Shown here piece after piece: positions 8,436 through 18,622 of a stretch of DNA of 64,000 nucleotides (position 1 is its first letter; each line of letters starts with the position of its first letter). This stretch comes from Acidobacteriota bacterium. Its GTDB lineage: Bacteria; Acidobacteriota; Terriglobia; Bryobacterales; Bryobacteraceae. The position numbers and the translations under genes were made by a program. The notes below the pieces were generated by a model. The model was not told where the DNA came from. It was given only the letters and a program-made list of their open reading frames with translations, and ran no database searches. The stretch covers positions 62,001 through 126,000 of the forward strand of contig JACPNQ010000019.1 of NCBI GenBank assembly GCA_016185425.1, written 5' to 3'.

Positions 8436-9160
8436 TTATACGGCAGGGCGGAGACGAAGACCTTCTCCCTGCCATTCACTTTGATTGCCCCGGCGGCAGC
8501 CGGCCCGCGTAGCGTCACCACATAGGGTGACCGGATGATTCGCATTATCTCCACCGCCGACCGGACTTCCTTTACCCAGAACGCGGCTCCGCCTGTCTGC
8601 TTTGCCAGACCGGGAAAACTCCACCGCCCGGAGCCGTGCAGATAGACCGGGTAAACGGCGATTCCCTTCTCGCGAGCGGAATGCACAAGCTGCGCCTCCG
8701 TCGTCCGGCTCGGCCCCTCGATGCCCGCGGTCAGCAACAGGATCACCTTCCTCTTCATGCCGGCGGGGAATGGCGCCGCGACTGCCGACGCCAGCGCGTC
8801 CATCATGCGCGGATCGCCGTCGTAGACTACGCCCTCCAACTTGTTCAACACTGGCGGCAGGTTTTCGGAAAACGGCTGCGCCAACACCGCCTGCCGCTGA
8901 AACGTCATCAATGCCACGCGATCCCGCCCAGTGAACTGGCCGATCAACTCTTTCGCCATCGTCCGCTGCGCATCACCCGCGGCCGAGGCGTCCAGCAACA
9001 CCAGCACCGCCAGGGGATCGCTGGCCGTATTTACCGATTCGACCGGAACCGGCGCATGAAAATCTTCCGCGCGGAGTTGTTCAATCGCCAGACCGGTCGA
9101 CGGATCGAGCACCGTCACCAGCACCCGTATCGCCGTCAGTACTGCTCCGGCGGCGGACAC
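8432..9160 (-). CDS. VWFA-related domain protein
   Basis: A 242-residue protein with a von Willebrand A-like fold: the first strand with a MIDAS-like VLVLLDASAAGD, then RVALMTFQRQAVLAQPF, DGDPRMMDALASAV, KRKVILLLTAG and GIAVYPVYL. The MIDAS is incomplete (DASAA instead of DxSxS), so metal binding is uncertain. It belongs to a VWFA-related group common in Acidobacteria. It lacks a signal peptide. Its GTG start overlaps the stop of the preceding lipoprotein gene (TAGTG), so translation is coupled and the two products probably work together. The last 4 bp overlap the convergent coiled-coil gene. Confidence 0.78.
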   Translation of the reverse strand: MSAAGAVLTAIRVLVTVLDPSTGLAIEQLRAEDFHAPVPVESVNTASDPLAVLVLLDASAAGDAQRTMAKELIGQFTGRDRVALMTFQRQAVLAQPFSENLPPVLNKLEGVVYDGDPRMMDALASAVAAPFPAGMKRKVILLLTAGIEGPSRTTEAQLVHSAREKGIAVYPVYLHGSGRWSFPGLAKQTGGAAFWVKEVRSAVEIMRIIRSPYVVTLRGPAAAGAIKVNGREKVFVSALPYN

Positions 9161-10392
9161 TATTCGGCCGATTTCGGCCGCGCCGCGTCCTGCTTCGGCG
9201 GGTCGTTGTTTATGCGGACTTTCACGCCCGTGTCGAGCTTGGCAAGCTGCGTCACCGCGACTACATCGCCGTCCTGGACACCCTCCAGAATCTCGACATC
9301 GGTCTCAAACCGGTCGCCCAGCTTCACTTCGCGCGATTCCACTAATCCGTCTTTCACGACGAAGGCCTTGTTCGCGCCCATCACGTAGTAAACGGCGCGC
9401 TGCGGCAGCACCGTGACCTTTTCCGTATGCGACGTCGGCACATGCGCCTTGGCATAGGACCCGGATTTCAACTCTCCGGCCGCGTTGTTCACCAGCGCTT
9501 CCGCCACGAACGTGCGCTTGGTCTGGTCCACGGTCGGCGAAATCCGCCAGATCCTACCCTGGAACTTGCGGCCTTGAAACGCCTCCACACTGATGTCGAC
9601 AAGTTGGTTCAACTTGATCCAAGGCGCCTGCCGCTCCGGGATCTCCACGCGTAGGCGGATTGGATCGGTTTTCACCAGGATGAACAGCGGCGTATTGGCG
9701 CGGAGATACTGTCCAACGGTCACCTGCCGTTCCTTGACATACGCCTTGAACGGCGCTTTTACGGTGGTATCGCGCAACTTCTTCCGCTGCAGGTCCAGAA
9801 CGGCCTTAAACCGCTCCACCTCCTGCATCAGATTCCGCGTCTGGTTGATCGTCGAATCGTAGGCGGCCTTCATCGCCTGCTGCCGGGAGACCGCCGCGTC
9901 CAGGTCGCTCCTAGCGCCGATGTTCTGGTCCACCAGGCTGCGGATACGCCGCAGCCGTTGGTCCGCCTCGTTCAATTCCGCTTGCGCCCGCCGTACGTCC
10001 GGAGCTTCCCGCGCATCCGTCAGCCGTTCCTTCTCGGTCTTCAATCCAAGCCGCTCCAGCGATTGCCGCAGTTGCGCTTCCGATTGGGCCACCTGATACC
10101 GCTGTTCCTCGTCGTTGATCCGGACAAGGATCTCGCCCGCGTTCACCAAATCGCCCAGATCGTGCGTAACCTCTTCCGCGCGGCCTTCGATTTCCGCGGA
10201 AATGATCGCCTCATCCATCGGATAGAAGGTGCCGACCGATTCTACGATTCGAAGGACTTCCCTGGCCTTGGCAGTCGCCGTCCGGACAGGCAGAGGCCCC
10301 TCGGATTTGGCCGCTACCGCCGGCGGAGCCTGCTTGTTGCATCCCGCAAGACCAACCAAGACCATCGAAACTAGAACGCGAGAAAATTGCAT
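9160..10392 (-). CDS. HlyD/RND-type membrane fusion lipoprotein
   Basis: A 410-residue periplasmic adaptor. It begins MQFSRVLVSMVLVGLAGC, a lipoprotein signal with lipobox LAGC, so it is lipid-anchored. A biotinyl-lipoyl-like half (GRAEEVTHDLGDLVNAGEILVRI), a long alpha-helical hairpin (residues 95-190), the second lipoyl half (APFKAYVKERQVTVGQYL) and beta-barrel domains follow in the usual order. Such adaptors link an inner-membrane RND or ABC pump to an outer-membrane channel. Neither pump nor channel is adjacent; only the VWA gene follows. The ATG at 10392 starts the signal peptide; a start 21 bp upstream is less likely. Confidence 0.88.
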   Translation of the reverse strand: MQFSRVLVSMVLVGLAGCNKQAPPAVAAKSEGPLPVRTATAKAREVLRIVESVGTFYPMDEAIISAEIEGRAEEVTHDLGDLVNAGEILVRINDEEQRYQVAQSEAQLRQSLERLGLKTEKERLTDAREAPDVRRAQAELNEADQRLRRIRSLVDQNIGARSDLDAAVSRQQAMKAAYDSTINQTRNLMQEVERFKAVLDLQRKKLRDTTVKAPFKAYVKERQVTVGQYLRANTPLFILVKTDPIRLRVEIPERQAPWIKLNQLVDISVEAFQGRKFQGRIWRISPTVDQTKRTFVAEALVNNAAGELKSGSYAKAHVPTSHTEKVTVLPQRAVYYVMGANKAFVVKDGLVESREVKLGDRFETDVEILEGVQDGDVVAVTQLAKLDTGVKVRINNDPPKQDAARPKSAE

Positions 10393-10539
10393 TATGAGTG
10401 TTCCGTAATCCAATCATAAGACGGCGAACCGCCTTCACGGCAGGTTACTCTCGATCTAAGACCGGGGAAATATAGAATATAGCAGTGACCGCAACTCGCG
10501 AGGAAGCCGCCGCTTGACAGCCCGCCTATCCGGCAGACG

Positions 10540-12531
10540 GTGCCGAAATCGATGAATCCCCGTGTCTGGGTTGCCGCTGCATTTGTTTTCTTGATCAATT
10601 GCGTCATCAACTGGCGCATCGTACTGCCCGGGATTACCCCCTACAAGGGTTCCATCGAGCGCGGATACGCCTATATGGCCCGCCTGTTCGCGGACAACCC
10701 GGACTACCTCTCCTGGAATCCGCTGCAATACGGCGGAATTCCCATGCATTACGTCTACCTACCACTGCTGCCGTACTTCGAATCGCTATTCCTGTGGCTC
10801 GACCCGCGCAACGACGCCACTTATCTCCATCGCTCCGTTTGCGCCATTGCTCTTTTCCTCTCTCCCGCGGCCGCGTTCCTCCTGATCCGGGATTGGACCG
10901 GGCGGGCCTGGGCCGCCTTCTATTCCGCCATCGCCGTCACTCTCTATTCCCCGCTCTACTACTTCATCGATCCCATCAACACCGATCGCGGCATCATGCC
11001 GGTCCCCTGGCGTATTCAGGTGCTGATCAAATACGGGGAAGGCCCGCACACGGTTGGCATGGTCTTTTTCTTCGCCGCGCTGTTGCTGGTGCGCCGTGCC
11101 GCCACTCGGACGGGTTTTCCGGTGCTATTCGCCGCCGCCGTCGCGCTCGCCGCCACGGTTCTAACCAACTGGGTGGCCGGGCTCGCGCTCGCGTTTGCTG
11201 TGCTGATGCTGCTGTTCGTCCATGATGACGACCCGGACTTTTCGTGCCGGCGAGTCATCCAGGCCGGCCTCCTTGGCTACCTGCTCGCCGCCTTCTGGCT
11301 GACGCCGTCCTTCGTCGCTCAGATGGCCTACAACTGGCCGCAGGACGCCTTCGGCTTTCACTTCGAGTGGCTGGAACGCATCGCCATGCTGGGCTGGGCC
11401 GCGGGACTGTTCGTTATCCGCTACGCGTTCCGCAAGCTTCCCCGGCACCGCTACTCCTGCTGGCTAGTCCTCTGCGTGTTCGGTTACGGCCTGCCGGTGA
11501 TGCTCTTCTACCGCTACGGCGTCAATTCGTTCCCGGAGGCCCGCCGCTACGCGCTGGAATTCGAGTTCTTCCTGCTACTCCTCATCGTCGATTGTTTCCG
11601 CCTCCTCGTTACCCACCGGCGCTTCGCCGTCCGCGCCATCACCACCATCGGATTGCTCGCGCTGCTCCTGCAGCAGACACCGACAGTCACTCGCTACGTC
11701 TCGCACCGGTATCAAAAATGGACGCTCGCGGATCAGGAAACGACAACGGAATACCGCGTGGCTCGGGAGCTCAGCAGTCTTCGCCCCGCCGGCCGCGTCT
11801 TCGCTTCGGGCGGCACACGCTTTCGTCTTAACTCCTGGTACCCGATTCCGCAGGTCGGCGGCGTATTTGAAACCGGGCTGAAAACGCGCGTGCCGCTGAT
11901 TGTGAGCTACCGTGTGCGCACGGATCTCGGCCTCGCCAGGCACAAGGAGACGGAGGAATCGATCATGCTCCTCCGCGCCTTCGCCGTCGAATACATCGTC
12001 GTCCATGGACCCAACTCCGAGGAGTACTACCGCGACTACAAAAATCCGCGAAAATTCGAAGGGGTGCTGGAAAAGGTTTGGGAGGAAAAGGACGACGCCA
12101 TCTATCGTCTAGGCCCGGTTCGCTACGCGCACCTGCTTAAAACGGACGAGATCCCCCGCGGCACGATCCAGGAATCCCATCAGGAGCCCTGGTATCCCTA
12201 CGTTGCCGCAATGCTCGATCCCACCCGGCCCGCGCTAGGTTTCCGGTGGGAAAACGCGCGCCGCGCCTCGGTTACGGGTACCCTGCCGAAAGGTATGCAC
12301 GTCGCATTTGCCATCCCTTGGGACCCGAATTTCCGCGCCTATCAAAACGGTCAACGCGTGGATGTGCGCGCCAATTCCACGGGCCTTATGGTCACGGAAG
12401 CGCTGCCTGCCGATTCCACGGCTCTCGAGCTCCGCTTCGCTCCATCCTGGGAAGAGATCGTTTGCGCGCTCGCCAGTATCATCGCGTTCGGCTACTCCAT
12501 CCGGCGCATCATACGGAGGAGCCCCGCCTGA
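10540..12531 (+). CDS. large multi-spanning membrane protein, glycosyltransferase-C-like
   Basis: A 663-residue protein with around a dozen hydrophobic helices in the first 390 residues and another at the C-terminus, plus a soluble domain at 400-630. The arrangement (first helix, loop with NPDYLSWNPLQYGGIPMHY, repeated helices) resembles GT-C or DUF6541/PTPS-related membrane proteins thought to act on lipid-linked sugars; no catalytic motif was confirmed. The first codon may be GTG 10540 or ATG 10552; nothing decides. It is 3 bp upstream of the BrkB-like gene and probably co-transcribed with it. Confidence 0.75.
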   Translation: MPKSMNPRVWVAAAFVFLINCVINWRIVLPGITPYKGSIERGYAYMARLFADNPDYLSWNPLQYGGIPMHYVYLPLLPYFESLFLWLDPRNDATYLHRSVCAIALFLSPAAAFLLIRDWTGRAWAAFYSAIAVTLYSPLYYFIDPINTDRGIMPVPWRIQVLIKYGEGPHTVGMVFFFAALLLVRRAATRTGFPVLFAAAVALAATVLTNWVAGLALAFAVLMLLFVHDDDPDFSCRRVIQAGLLGYLLAAFWLTPSFVAQMAYNWPQDAFGFHFEWLERIAMLGWAAGLFVIRYAFRKLPRHRYSCWLVLCVFGYGLPVMLFYRYGVNSFPEARRYALEFEFFLLLLIVDCFRLLVTHRRFAVRAITTIGLLALLLQQTPTVTRYVSHRYQKWTLADQETTTEYRVARELSSLRPAGRVFASGGTRFRLNSWYPIPQVGGVFETGLKTRVPLIVSYRVRTDLGLARHKETEESIMLLRAFAVEYIVVHGPNSEEYYRDYKNPRKFEGVLEKVWEEKDDAIYRLGPVRYAHLLKTDEIPRGTIQESHQEPWYPYVAAMLDPTRPALGFRWENARRASVTGTLPKGMHVAFAIPWDPNFRAYQNGQRVDVRANSTGLMVTEALPADSTALELRFAPSWEEIVCALASIIAFGYSIRRIIRRSPA

Positions 12532-12534
12532 ACC

Positions 12535-13395
12535 ATGCGGACTTTCCTTATCATTCTCCGCCGCGCGTTCATTAACTCCTGGCTGGATGGCTGCTGGGGC
12601 ATCGCCAAGAGCGCCGCTTACTCCGGACTGCTCTGTCTCTTCCCTGTCCTTTCCACGGTGGCGACCATCCTCGTCCAGGCCAACGCCGGCCGAATCTCCG
12701 AATACCTCGTCCGCTTCGTGTTTGAAGTCGTCCCGCCCGGCTCCGCCGAGTTGATCGAACGTCAGGTCCGCGAGCGCGGCGCCCAGCCGCTATCCCTTAT
12801 CGTCGGCGCCGTTCTGCTCTCCACATGGGCCGCCTCGTCTCTCATGGCCAGCCTCATGGAAGGCTTCCGCGCCGCTTACCGCCTCCCTGGGGGCCGCGGC
12901 ATCGTGCAGGATCGCCTGGTCGCGTTCGCCCTCGTTTTTATCTCGGCCATGCCCGCCATCGCCGCATCCACACTCCTTGTCTTTGGTGACGACCTGGAGC
13001 GCGCTATCTTGCCGATGGCGGGCGCCATCGATACCGGTGGCAGTGTAGCAACCGGGTTTTTCATTGCTCGCCGAATCGCCCGATTCGCCACCGCCATGGG
13101 CGCTATCGTTCTCACCACCGGCCTGCTTTACTATGCCGGCCCCAATCGTCCGCAGAAGTGGAAACATGTCTGGCCCGGCGCCTTCGTCGCCACCACCCTT
13201 TGGCTGATCGTCACGATCCTGTTCGCCTGGTACGTCCGCAACCTGGCCAACTACAACGTGATGTACGGCAGCATTGGTGGCGTTATCGCGCTTACGGTTT
13301 GGATGTATCTACTCGCCGCCATCGCACTCTATGGCTGCGAGTACAACGCCGAACACGAACGGGTTCAGTCCTGCGCTCCACCCTCTACACTGTAA
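12535..13395 (+). CDS. YihY/BrkB family inner-membrane protein
   Basis: A 286-residue protein of the YihY/virulence-factor BrkB (UPF0761) family, once annotated as RNase BN. About six membrane helices are visible, with the conserved opening [25 protein letters not shown], the [13 protein letters not shown] loop, and the closing [30 protein letters not shown]. Its biochemical role is not established for the family. It is packed 3 bp after the large membrane protein and ends 2 bp before uvrB. Confidence 0.9.
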   Translation: MRTFLIILRRAFINSWLDGCWGIAKSAAYSGLLCLFPVLSTVATILVQANAGRISEYLVRFVFEVVPPGSAELIERQVRERGAQPLSLIVGAVLLSTWAASSLMASLMEGFRAAYRLPGGRGIVQDRLVAFALVFISAMPAIAASTLLVFGDDLERAILPMAGAIDTGGSVATGFFIARRIARFATAMGAIVLTTGLLYYAGPNRPQKWKHVWPGAFVATTLWLIVTILFAWYVRNLANYNVMYGSIGGVIALTVWMYLLAAIALYGCEYNAEHERVQSCAPPSTL

Positions 13396-13397
13396 GG

Positions 13398-15377
13398 ATG
13401 CAATTTCAGATCGGCGTCTCCTATAGCCCGCGTGGCGATCAGGAAACAGCCATCGAAGGACTCGTCCAGGGCGTTAACGACGGCATTCAACATCAGGTTC
13501 TCCTGGGGGTTACGGGTTCGGGAAAAACATTCACGATGGCCAAGGTCATCGAAGCCTCCGGCCGCCCTTCTATCGTCCTCGCGCACAACAAAACCCTCGC
13601 CGCCCAGCTCTATCACGAGTTCAAGAGTTTCTTTCCCGGCAACGCCGTCGAGTACTTCGTCAGCTACTACGACTACTACCAGCCCGAAGCCTACATCCCC
13701 AACTCCGACGTCTACATTGAGAAGGAATCGACCATCAATGACGAGCTTGATCGCCTGCGCCTCTCCGCCACCCGATCCCTCTTTGAGCGCCGCGACTGCA
13801 TCATCATCGCCAGCGTAAGCTGCATCTACGGCATCGGCTCGCCGGAGGCCTACTACGGCATGCTTCTCATGCTCGAAAAGGGCATGCGGGTCACGCGCAA
13901 GGACCTCCTCGGACGGCTTGTCGAGCTCCTCTATGAACGCAACGACAGCGAGCTCCGCCGCGGGACCTTCCGCGTCCGCGGCGACGTGGTCGAAATCTTC
14001 CCTTCTTACGACGAATACGCTGTACGAATCGAGCTCTGGGGCGACGAAGTGGAAGCCATTACCCACATCGACGCGCTTACCGGCGCCATCAAGCAAACCC
14101 ACCTCCGCCTGCCGATCTATCCGAAGACGCACTACGTGCTGAGTGAGGATATGCGCGAGAAAGCCATGGGCACCATTAAAGAGGAACTCGAATGGTGGCG
14201 GACCGAACTGGAAAAACAAGGCAAGATGATCGAGGCCCAGCGCATCCACCAGCGCACGATGTTCGACCTGGAAATGATCAAGACCATCGGCTACTGCCAC
14301 GGCATCGAAAACTATTCGCGGCACTTCTCTGGCCGTCTGCCCGGCGAAGCCCCGCCTACGCTCCTCGATTATCTCCCGCACGACCACCTCATCTTCATCG
14401 ATGAAAGTCACCAGACCATGCCACAGATACGCGGCATGTGGCACGGCGATCGCTCCCGCAAAGAGACGCTTGTGCAGCACGGCTTCCGCCTGCCCAGCGC
14501 GCTCGACAATCGCCCCCTGACCTTCGAAGAGTTTCAGAACCGTGTCAACCAGGTCGTCTACGTCTCCGCCACGCCGGCCCACTACGAGCTCGAAATGGCC
14601 AAGGGCGTTACCGTCGAGCAGATTATCCGTCCCACCGGGTTGATCGATCCGCCTGTCGAGGTTCGACCCATTCGCGGCCAGGTCGACGACCTTCTCAACG
14701 AGATCCGCCTCCGCGCCGAAGTCAACGAACGCGTCCTTATTACGACCCTCACCAAGCGCATGTCGGAGGACCTCGCCAGCTACTACTCCGAAGTCGGTGT
14801 GAAGTGCCAGTACTTACACTCCGAGGTCAGTACCCTTGACCGGATCAAACTCCTGCGCGATCTTCGAAAAGGCGAGCTTGATGTCTTAATCGGCGTCAAC
14901 CTGCTTCGCGAAGGCCTGGATCTTCCCGAAGTCTCCCTGGTCGCCATTCTCGATGCCGACAAAGAAGGCTTCCTTCGATCCGCGGGTTCGCTGATCCAAA
15001 CCATCGGCCGCGCCGCTCGCAACTTGAACGGCCGCGCGATTCTCTATGCCGATGTTCTGACCGATAGCATGAAACAGGCCATCGGCGAGACCGACCGCCG
15101 CCGCCGCATCCAAATGGACTACAACGAAGCTAACGGCATAACGCCGCAATCCATCATCAAACCCATCGACATGAGTCTAGTGCGTATTGCCGAATCGGAC
15201 TACATTACGGTCCCGCTGGAACCGGAAACGCCGGATTCAGAAATGGACCCGCAGCAGAAACTTCAGCTGATTGCCGACCTCGAACTTCATATGCGCGAAG
15301 CGGCGCGGCAGTTCGAGTTTGAAAAGGCCGCGCAACTCCGCGACCGGATCAAGGCGCTGAAGTCGCCCGCCTCATGA
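13398..15377 (+). CDS. uvrB: excinuclease ABC subunit B
   Basis: A 659-residue UvrB, the damage-verifying helicase-like subunit of nucleotide excision repair that receives DNA from UvrA and recruits UvrC. The Walker A GVTGSGKT is at residues 37-44, the beta-hairpin region [12 protein letters not shown] follows, then the Walker B-type IFIDESH, the helicase motifs TKRMSEDL and [14 protein letters not shown], and [11 protein letters not shown]-terminal UVR motif for UvrC contact ([24 protein letters not shown] in part) is present. The true start is ATG 13398 with family sequence [17 protein letters not shown] lies 6 nt upstream, pointing to a leaderless promoter inside the brkB-like end. Confidence 0.97.
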   Translation: MQFQIGVSYSPRGDQETAIEGLVQGVNDGIQHQVLLGVTGSGKTFTMAKVIEASGRPSIVLAHNKTLAAQLYHEFKSFFPGNAVEYFVSYYDYYQPEAYIPNSDVYIEKESTINDELDRLRLSATRSLFERRDCIIIASVSCIYGIGSPEAYYGMLLMLEKGMRVTRKDLLGRLVELLYERNDSELRRGTFRVRGDVVEIFPSYDEYAVRIELWGDEVEAITHIDALTGAIKQTHLRLPIYPKTHYVLSEDMREKAMGTIKEELEWWRTELEKQGKMIEAQRIHQRTMFDLEMIKTIGYCHGIENYSRHFSGRLPGEAPPTLLDYLPHDHLIFIDESHQTMPQIRGMWHGDRSRKETLVQHGFRLPSALDNRPLTFEEFQNRVNQVVYVSATPAHYELEMAKGVTVEQIIRPTGLIDPPVEVRPIRGQVDDLLNEIRLRAEVNERVLITTLTKRMSEDLASYYSEVGVKCQYLHSEVSTLDRIKLLRDLRKGELDVLIGVNLLREGLDLPEVSLVAILDADKEGFLRSAGSLIQTIGRAARNLNGRAILYADVLTDSMKQAIGETDRRRRIQMDYNEANGITPQSIIKPIDMSLVRIAESDYITVPLEPETPDSEMDPQQKLQLIADLELHMREAARQFEFEKAAQLRDRIKALKSPAS

Positions 15378-16879
15378 CCGCCCGCCCATGGCTAGGGCTC
15401 CTTGCTTCGGGCCCGATGAGCCCGGCTCTCTTCCGGATCGCCAACCTGCACATCCACCTCGGGCCGGTCGCCGCCGCGTCTCTTCGCGTCGCCTCGCGAC
15501 TGGCCAACCGCCTGAAGGCCGGAACTGCCGTCGCCCCCGATAAGCTCACCGCCGAACTTATTCTGGTTTCCGGTCCGGAGTCCGGCTTTCCCGAACTCCT
15601 GGATCTCGCTATCAATGCCGGCATCGAGTGGCGCGGGCGCACCGCCATCTTCCTTGACTTCCGCTGCGACGCCTCCGACCTCGCCCCGCTTCGCAAACTC
15701 GGCGCTTCCGTCGGCACACTCGATTCGCTGGACTCGTTCCCTGAAGCTCATTTCGCCGCCGACGCCGATAATGACGCCCGCCGGCGCCTGCAACGTTTCG
15801 CCACCGCTACAAAATCCCATATCTTCTACGTCACTCCGGGCCGCAAGCAGTTCTTCGCGGCCGGCACGGCGTTCACCGGCACACTCTTTACGCCCTTGGT
15901 CGCAGCCACCGTCGATTGCCTCAGGAGGGCCGGACTCTCTCAGGCCGACGCCCTATCGATCGCTGAACGCAATACGCTCCAGACCCTGCGCTCCTGGCTC
16001 AAGGCCGGCCGCAAAGGCTGGTCCGGTATGCTGCCGGAGGGGGACCTCGAGGCCGTTCGCCGCCAGCTCGCCGCTCTCCAGGCGGAGAACGAGCTCCTAT
16101 CCACCTATTTTGCCAACACCGCCCAACTGGCCCTCCTGTTATTCGGCGAAGATACCGAGTGGCTCAACGCACTCTCGCAACCGGCCTCGCCCATAATGGA
16201 GACCATGGATGATTTGCAATCCCGGCGTCTCGCCGTTACAGGCCGCCTGGCGGCGAACCTCGCCCACGATTGGAATAACCTGCTGACGCTGCTCGCTGCG
16301 CAGGCAAACGAGATCTCGCTCGCTCTTCCGCCCGATCATCCCGCCCGCGGGCTAACCGCCGAGCTGAACAACTCGCTCGCCCACGCATCGGATTCGCCCC
16401 GCCGCCTGCTCCGTTGGCTGCGCGAGGAGCCTGGCGTCCTGAAACAGACGGACCTCAATGAAGCCATCCGCGCTTCCCTACCCCTCATCCGTCTCGCCTT
16501 AGGAAAAGGAATCGGCTGCAACTTGGATCTGGTGCGGAACCTGCCATCCATACAGCTCGATGAACCCCTGCTCCGCAACGCGCTGCTCAATCTCGCGATG
16601 AATGCCGCCCAGGCGATGAACGGCCGCGGGACGTTCACGATCTCCACCGCGCCGGGAATCCGGCTGACCGTCGCCGATACGGGCCGTGGCATGGACGAAG
16701 AAACCCGTGCCCGCGTGTTTGAACCCTTCTATTCAACGCGGCAGGCCAGCGGCGGCAGTGGCCTCGGCCTGGAAACCGTGAAGGCCTTCGCGCAGTCCCA
16801 CAATGCAGCCGTCGAGATCGACACGGCCCCCGGCCGGGGCTGCCGCTTCATCTTTGAACTACAGGGGCGGGCGCGGTAG
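15374..16879 (+). CDS. histidine kinase with N-terminal Rossmann/DUF2520-like region
   Basis: A 501-residue protein. Residues 290-501 form a histidine kinase: the phosphoacceptor box is [13 protein letters not shown] (H298), N-box [10 protein letters not shown]1 DTGRGM (435-440), F-box EPFYST and G2 GSGLGL (462-467). Residues 20-130 read like the Rossmann half and 155-258 like the helical half ([33 protein letters not shown]) of Rossmann-like/DUF2520 proteins related to pyrroline-5-carboxylate reductase. The usual nucleotide Gly-rich loop is not obvious. No membrane segment is seen, so it is cytoplasmic. It overlaps the uvrB stop by 4 bp (ATGA). No response regulator is adjacent. Kinase call is firm; the N-terminal call is inference. 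Confidence 0.85.
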   Translation: MTARPWLGLLASGPMSPALFRIANLHIHLGPVAAASLRVASRLANRLKAGTAVAPDKLTAELILVSGPESGFPELLDLAINAGIEWRGRTAIFLDFRCDASDLAPLRKLGASVGTLDSLDSFPEAHFAADADNDARRRLQRFATATKSHIFYVTPGRKQFFAAGTAFTGTLFTPLVAATVDCLRRAGLSQADALSIAERNTLQTLRSWLKAGRKGWSGMLPEGDLEAVRRQLAALQAENELLSTYFANTAQLALLLFGEDTEWLNALSQPASPIMETMDDLQSRRLAVTGRLAANLAHDWNNLLTLLAAQANEISLALPPDHPARGLTAELNNSLAHASDSPRRLLRWLREEPGVLKQTDLNEAIRASLPLIRLALGKGIGCNLDLVRNLPSIQLDEPLLRNALLNLAMNAAQAMNGRGTFTISTAPGIRLTVADTGRGMDEETRARVFEPFYSTRQASGGSGLGLETVKAFAQSHNAAVEIDTAPGRGCRFIFELQGRAR

Positions 16880-18559
16880 CACTCCCTGCACGCCGCCCTT
16901 CACCTTCACCGGCCGCCGGAACACACCGGCATCCGTCGCTACGAAAATCGAGTCGCTCCCAAACGCGAGACCCCGCACCGCTCCCGCGGGCGAATGCAGA
17001 ATCGCCGCCACTCGACCATTCGCCTCGCACATCTGCACGCCTAAGTCAGTCGCAAAATACACCTGCCCAATCGAGTCGAGCGCCGCTCCGCGCACCCCAC
17101 TCATCCATCCCATCTCCGGCAGTTCCAGCCGGAAAAACGGCTCCCCATTCCGCAGTGCCCCTCCCGCGCCGATCTGGTAAGACCATGCAAACCGCCCGCC
17201 CGCATCCGTCACTACAACCATCCCGTCATCCGGCGATAGCGCAATTCCCGACGGCGCCGCCATCTCCAACTCCACGAACGGCCCGCCTGCCTTACCGGCG
17301 CGCTTCTTCAACGCGTCCACAAAATAAACATCGCCGTTAGCCGTTACCGCTAATCCCGCCGCGTCCACCTCCCGCGCGACAACCTTCTCGTCCGCTCCGT
17401 ACGAAACGACACGCCCGCCCGTGGCCGCATAGACGCGCCCATCGCTACCCACGGCCAGCTCTTTCACTGTTCCAACGCCAGAGCGGAAAACGCTGCCGCC
17501 GGCCTTGTAGATATTCCCCTTCGCCGCATAATAGACAGCGCCGTTCAATCCGGCTATCGCTGTGGCTCCGCCATCGAGCACGTTTGACCATCCCTTGTCC
17601 GCCCACACAATCGACGACACTTTGCCGCGCGGATCCCAACCCTTCTGGTCCAGCGCCGCCGGCTCCCGCACTGAAATTGGCTCCGGATATCCGCGCCACA
17701 GCCAGCGGAGCGCGTCCGGCAGAATCGCCGCGCCATGTTTCATGTTGTGTCCTTCGTCTCCCAGTTCCAGCTTCGCGTCATAACCCGCAAACTGCAGGGC
17801 CTCCAGCATCACCTGGTTATTCACCGGCCAGCTCCCCGCATAAAATGTTCCCTGCGGCTGATTCGGCGCAATGTGGTCGTTCTTGCCTGCCTGCAGGAAT
17901 ACGCGAATCGGCCTGGCCTCGGACTTCCGGATCGTCGCCGCGAAACTGTCGCCGCCCTTCATCGCCACGAACGTGCCGATAAAACTCAGCACCCGCCGGA
18001 ACTGATCGGGCCGGTGCCACGCCGCGACCAGCGCGCCCACAGCTCCCGTGCTGACCCCGTAAATCCCACGATCGTTCGGATTGCTCGACAGGTTGTAGCT
18101 CTTCCCCACTTCCGGAATCAACTCTTCCACCAGGAACTTCGCGTACCGGTCGCTCAACGAGTCATACTCAAACACCCGCTCAAACCGGCTCTGCGCTTTC
18201 TCTGACGCCGCCGGCAGCACTCCCGGATCCACAAAGATCCCAATCATCGGCGGCAGTTCTTTCTTGTGAATCAGGTTGTCGAACACCACGGGCACGCGTA
18301 CACCATTGCCCAGCGCCCCGCTCCCATCGAGAAAGATCATGAACGCCGCGGGCCTGCTCCGGTCATATTGCGCCGGCACGTAGATCGAGTAGTTATGCGG
18401 CGTTCCCGGAAAGCACTTCCCCGGCGCCAGTACATGCTTCGTTACCACGCCCTTCGGCACGCCCTCCTTCGGCTGCGAATCCGGTCCCAACGAGTATTCC
18501 AGCGCGCGGCAGGCAAACTGCGAGAGGCAAATTGCGGCAACGAGAGCAAATCTTTTCAT
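16859..18559 (-). CDS. secreted esterase (Fes-like) fused to a beta-propeller
   Basis: A 566-residue exported protein with an N-terminal signal (MKRFALVAAICLSQFACRA). Residues 30-290 are an alpha/beta hydrolase of the enterochelin-esterase-like group: YSIYVPAQYDRSRPAAFMIFLDG, the nucleophile elbow GVSTGAVGAL and a late EGHNMKHG that can supply the His. Residues 310-566 are repeated beta-blades like SMP-30/NHL or gluconolactonase propellers. It may hydrolyse an ester in a carbohydrate or siderophore. TAGACT is 9 nt before the ATG. The last 21 bp overlap the kinase gene, convergent. Confidence 0.82.
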   Translation of the reverse strand: MKRFALVAAICLSQFACRALEYSLGPDSQPKEGVPKGVVTKHVLAPGKCFPGTPHNYSIYVPAQYDRSRPAAFMIFLDGSGALGNGVRVPVVFDNLIHKKELPPMIGIFVDPGVLPAASEKAQSRFERVFEYDSLSDRYAKFLVEELIPEVGKSYNLSSNPNDRGIYGVSTGAVGALVAAWHRPDQFRRVLSFIGTFVAMKGGDSFAATIRKSEARPIRVFLQAGKNDHIAPNQPQGTFYAGSWPVNNQVMLEALQFAGYDAKLELGDEGHNMKHGAAILPDALRWLWRGYPEPISVREPAALDQKGWDPRGKVSSIVWADKGWSNVLDGGATAIAGLNGAVYYAAKGNIYKAGGSVFRSGVGTVKELAVGSDGRVYAATGGRVVSYGADEKVVAREVDAAGLAVTANGDVYFVDALKKRAGKAGGPFVELEMAAPSGIALSPDDGMVVVTDAGGRFAWSYQIGAGGALRNGEPFFRLELPEMGWMSGVRGAALDSIGQVYFATDLGVQMCEANGRVAAILHSPAGAVRGLAFGSDSIFVATDAGVFRRPVKVKGGVQGVLPRPPL

Positions 18560-18622
18560 CGTCTGGGCAGTCTACCAAACTCATCTCCGCCGAAGAGACC
18601 AATGTTAAGATCGCCTTTACGC

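Noticed and set aside
13158..13397. An N-terminal extension of uvrB by 80 codons
   Set aside because: It lies over the end of the BrkB-like gene in another frame, has no family similarity and the family start [11 protein letters not shown] is at 13398.
13365..14582. A 405-codon minus-strand frame over uvrB
   Set aside because: Frame produced by GC-rich codon bias of uvrB; repetitive acidic sequence with no family features.
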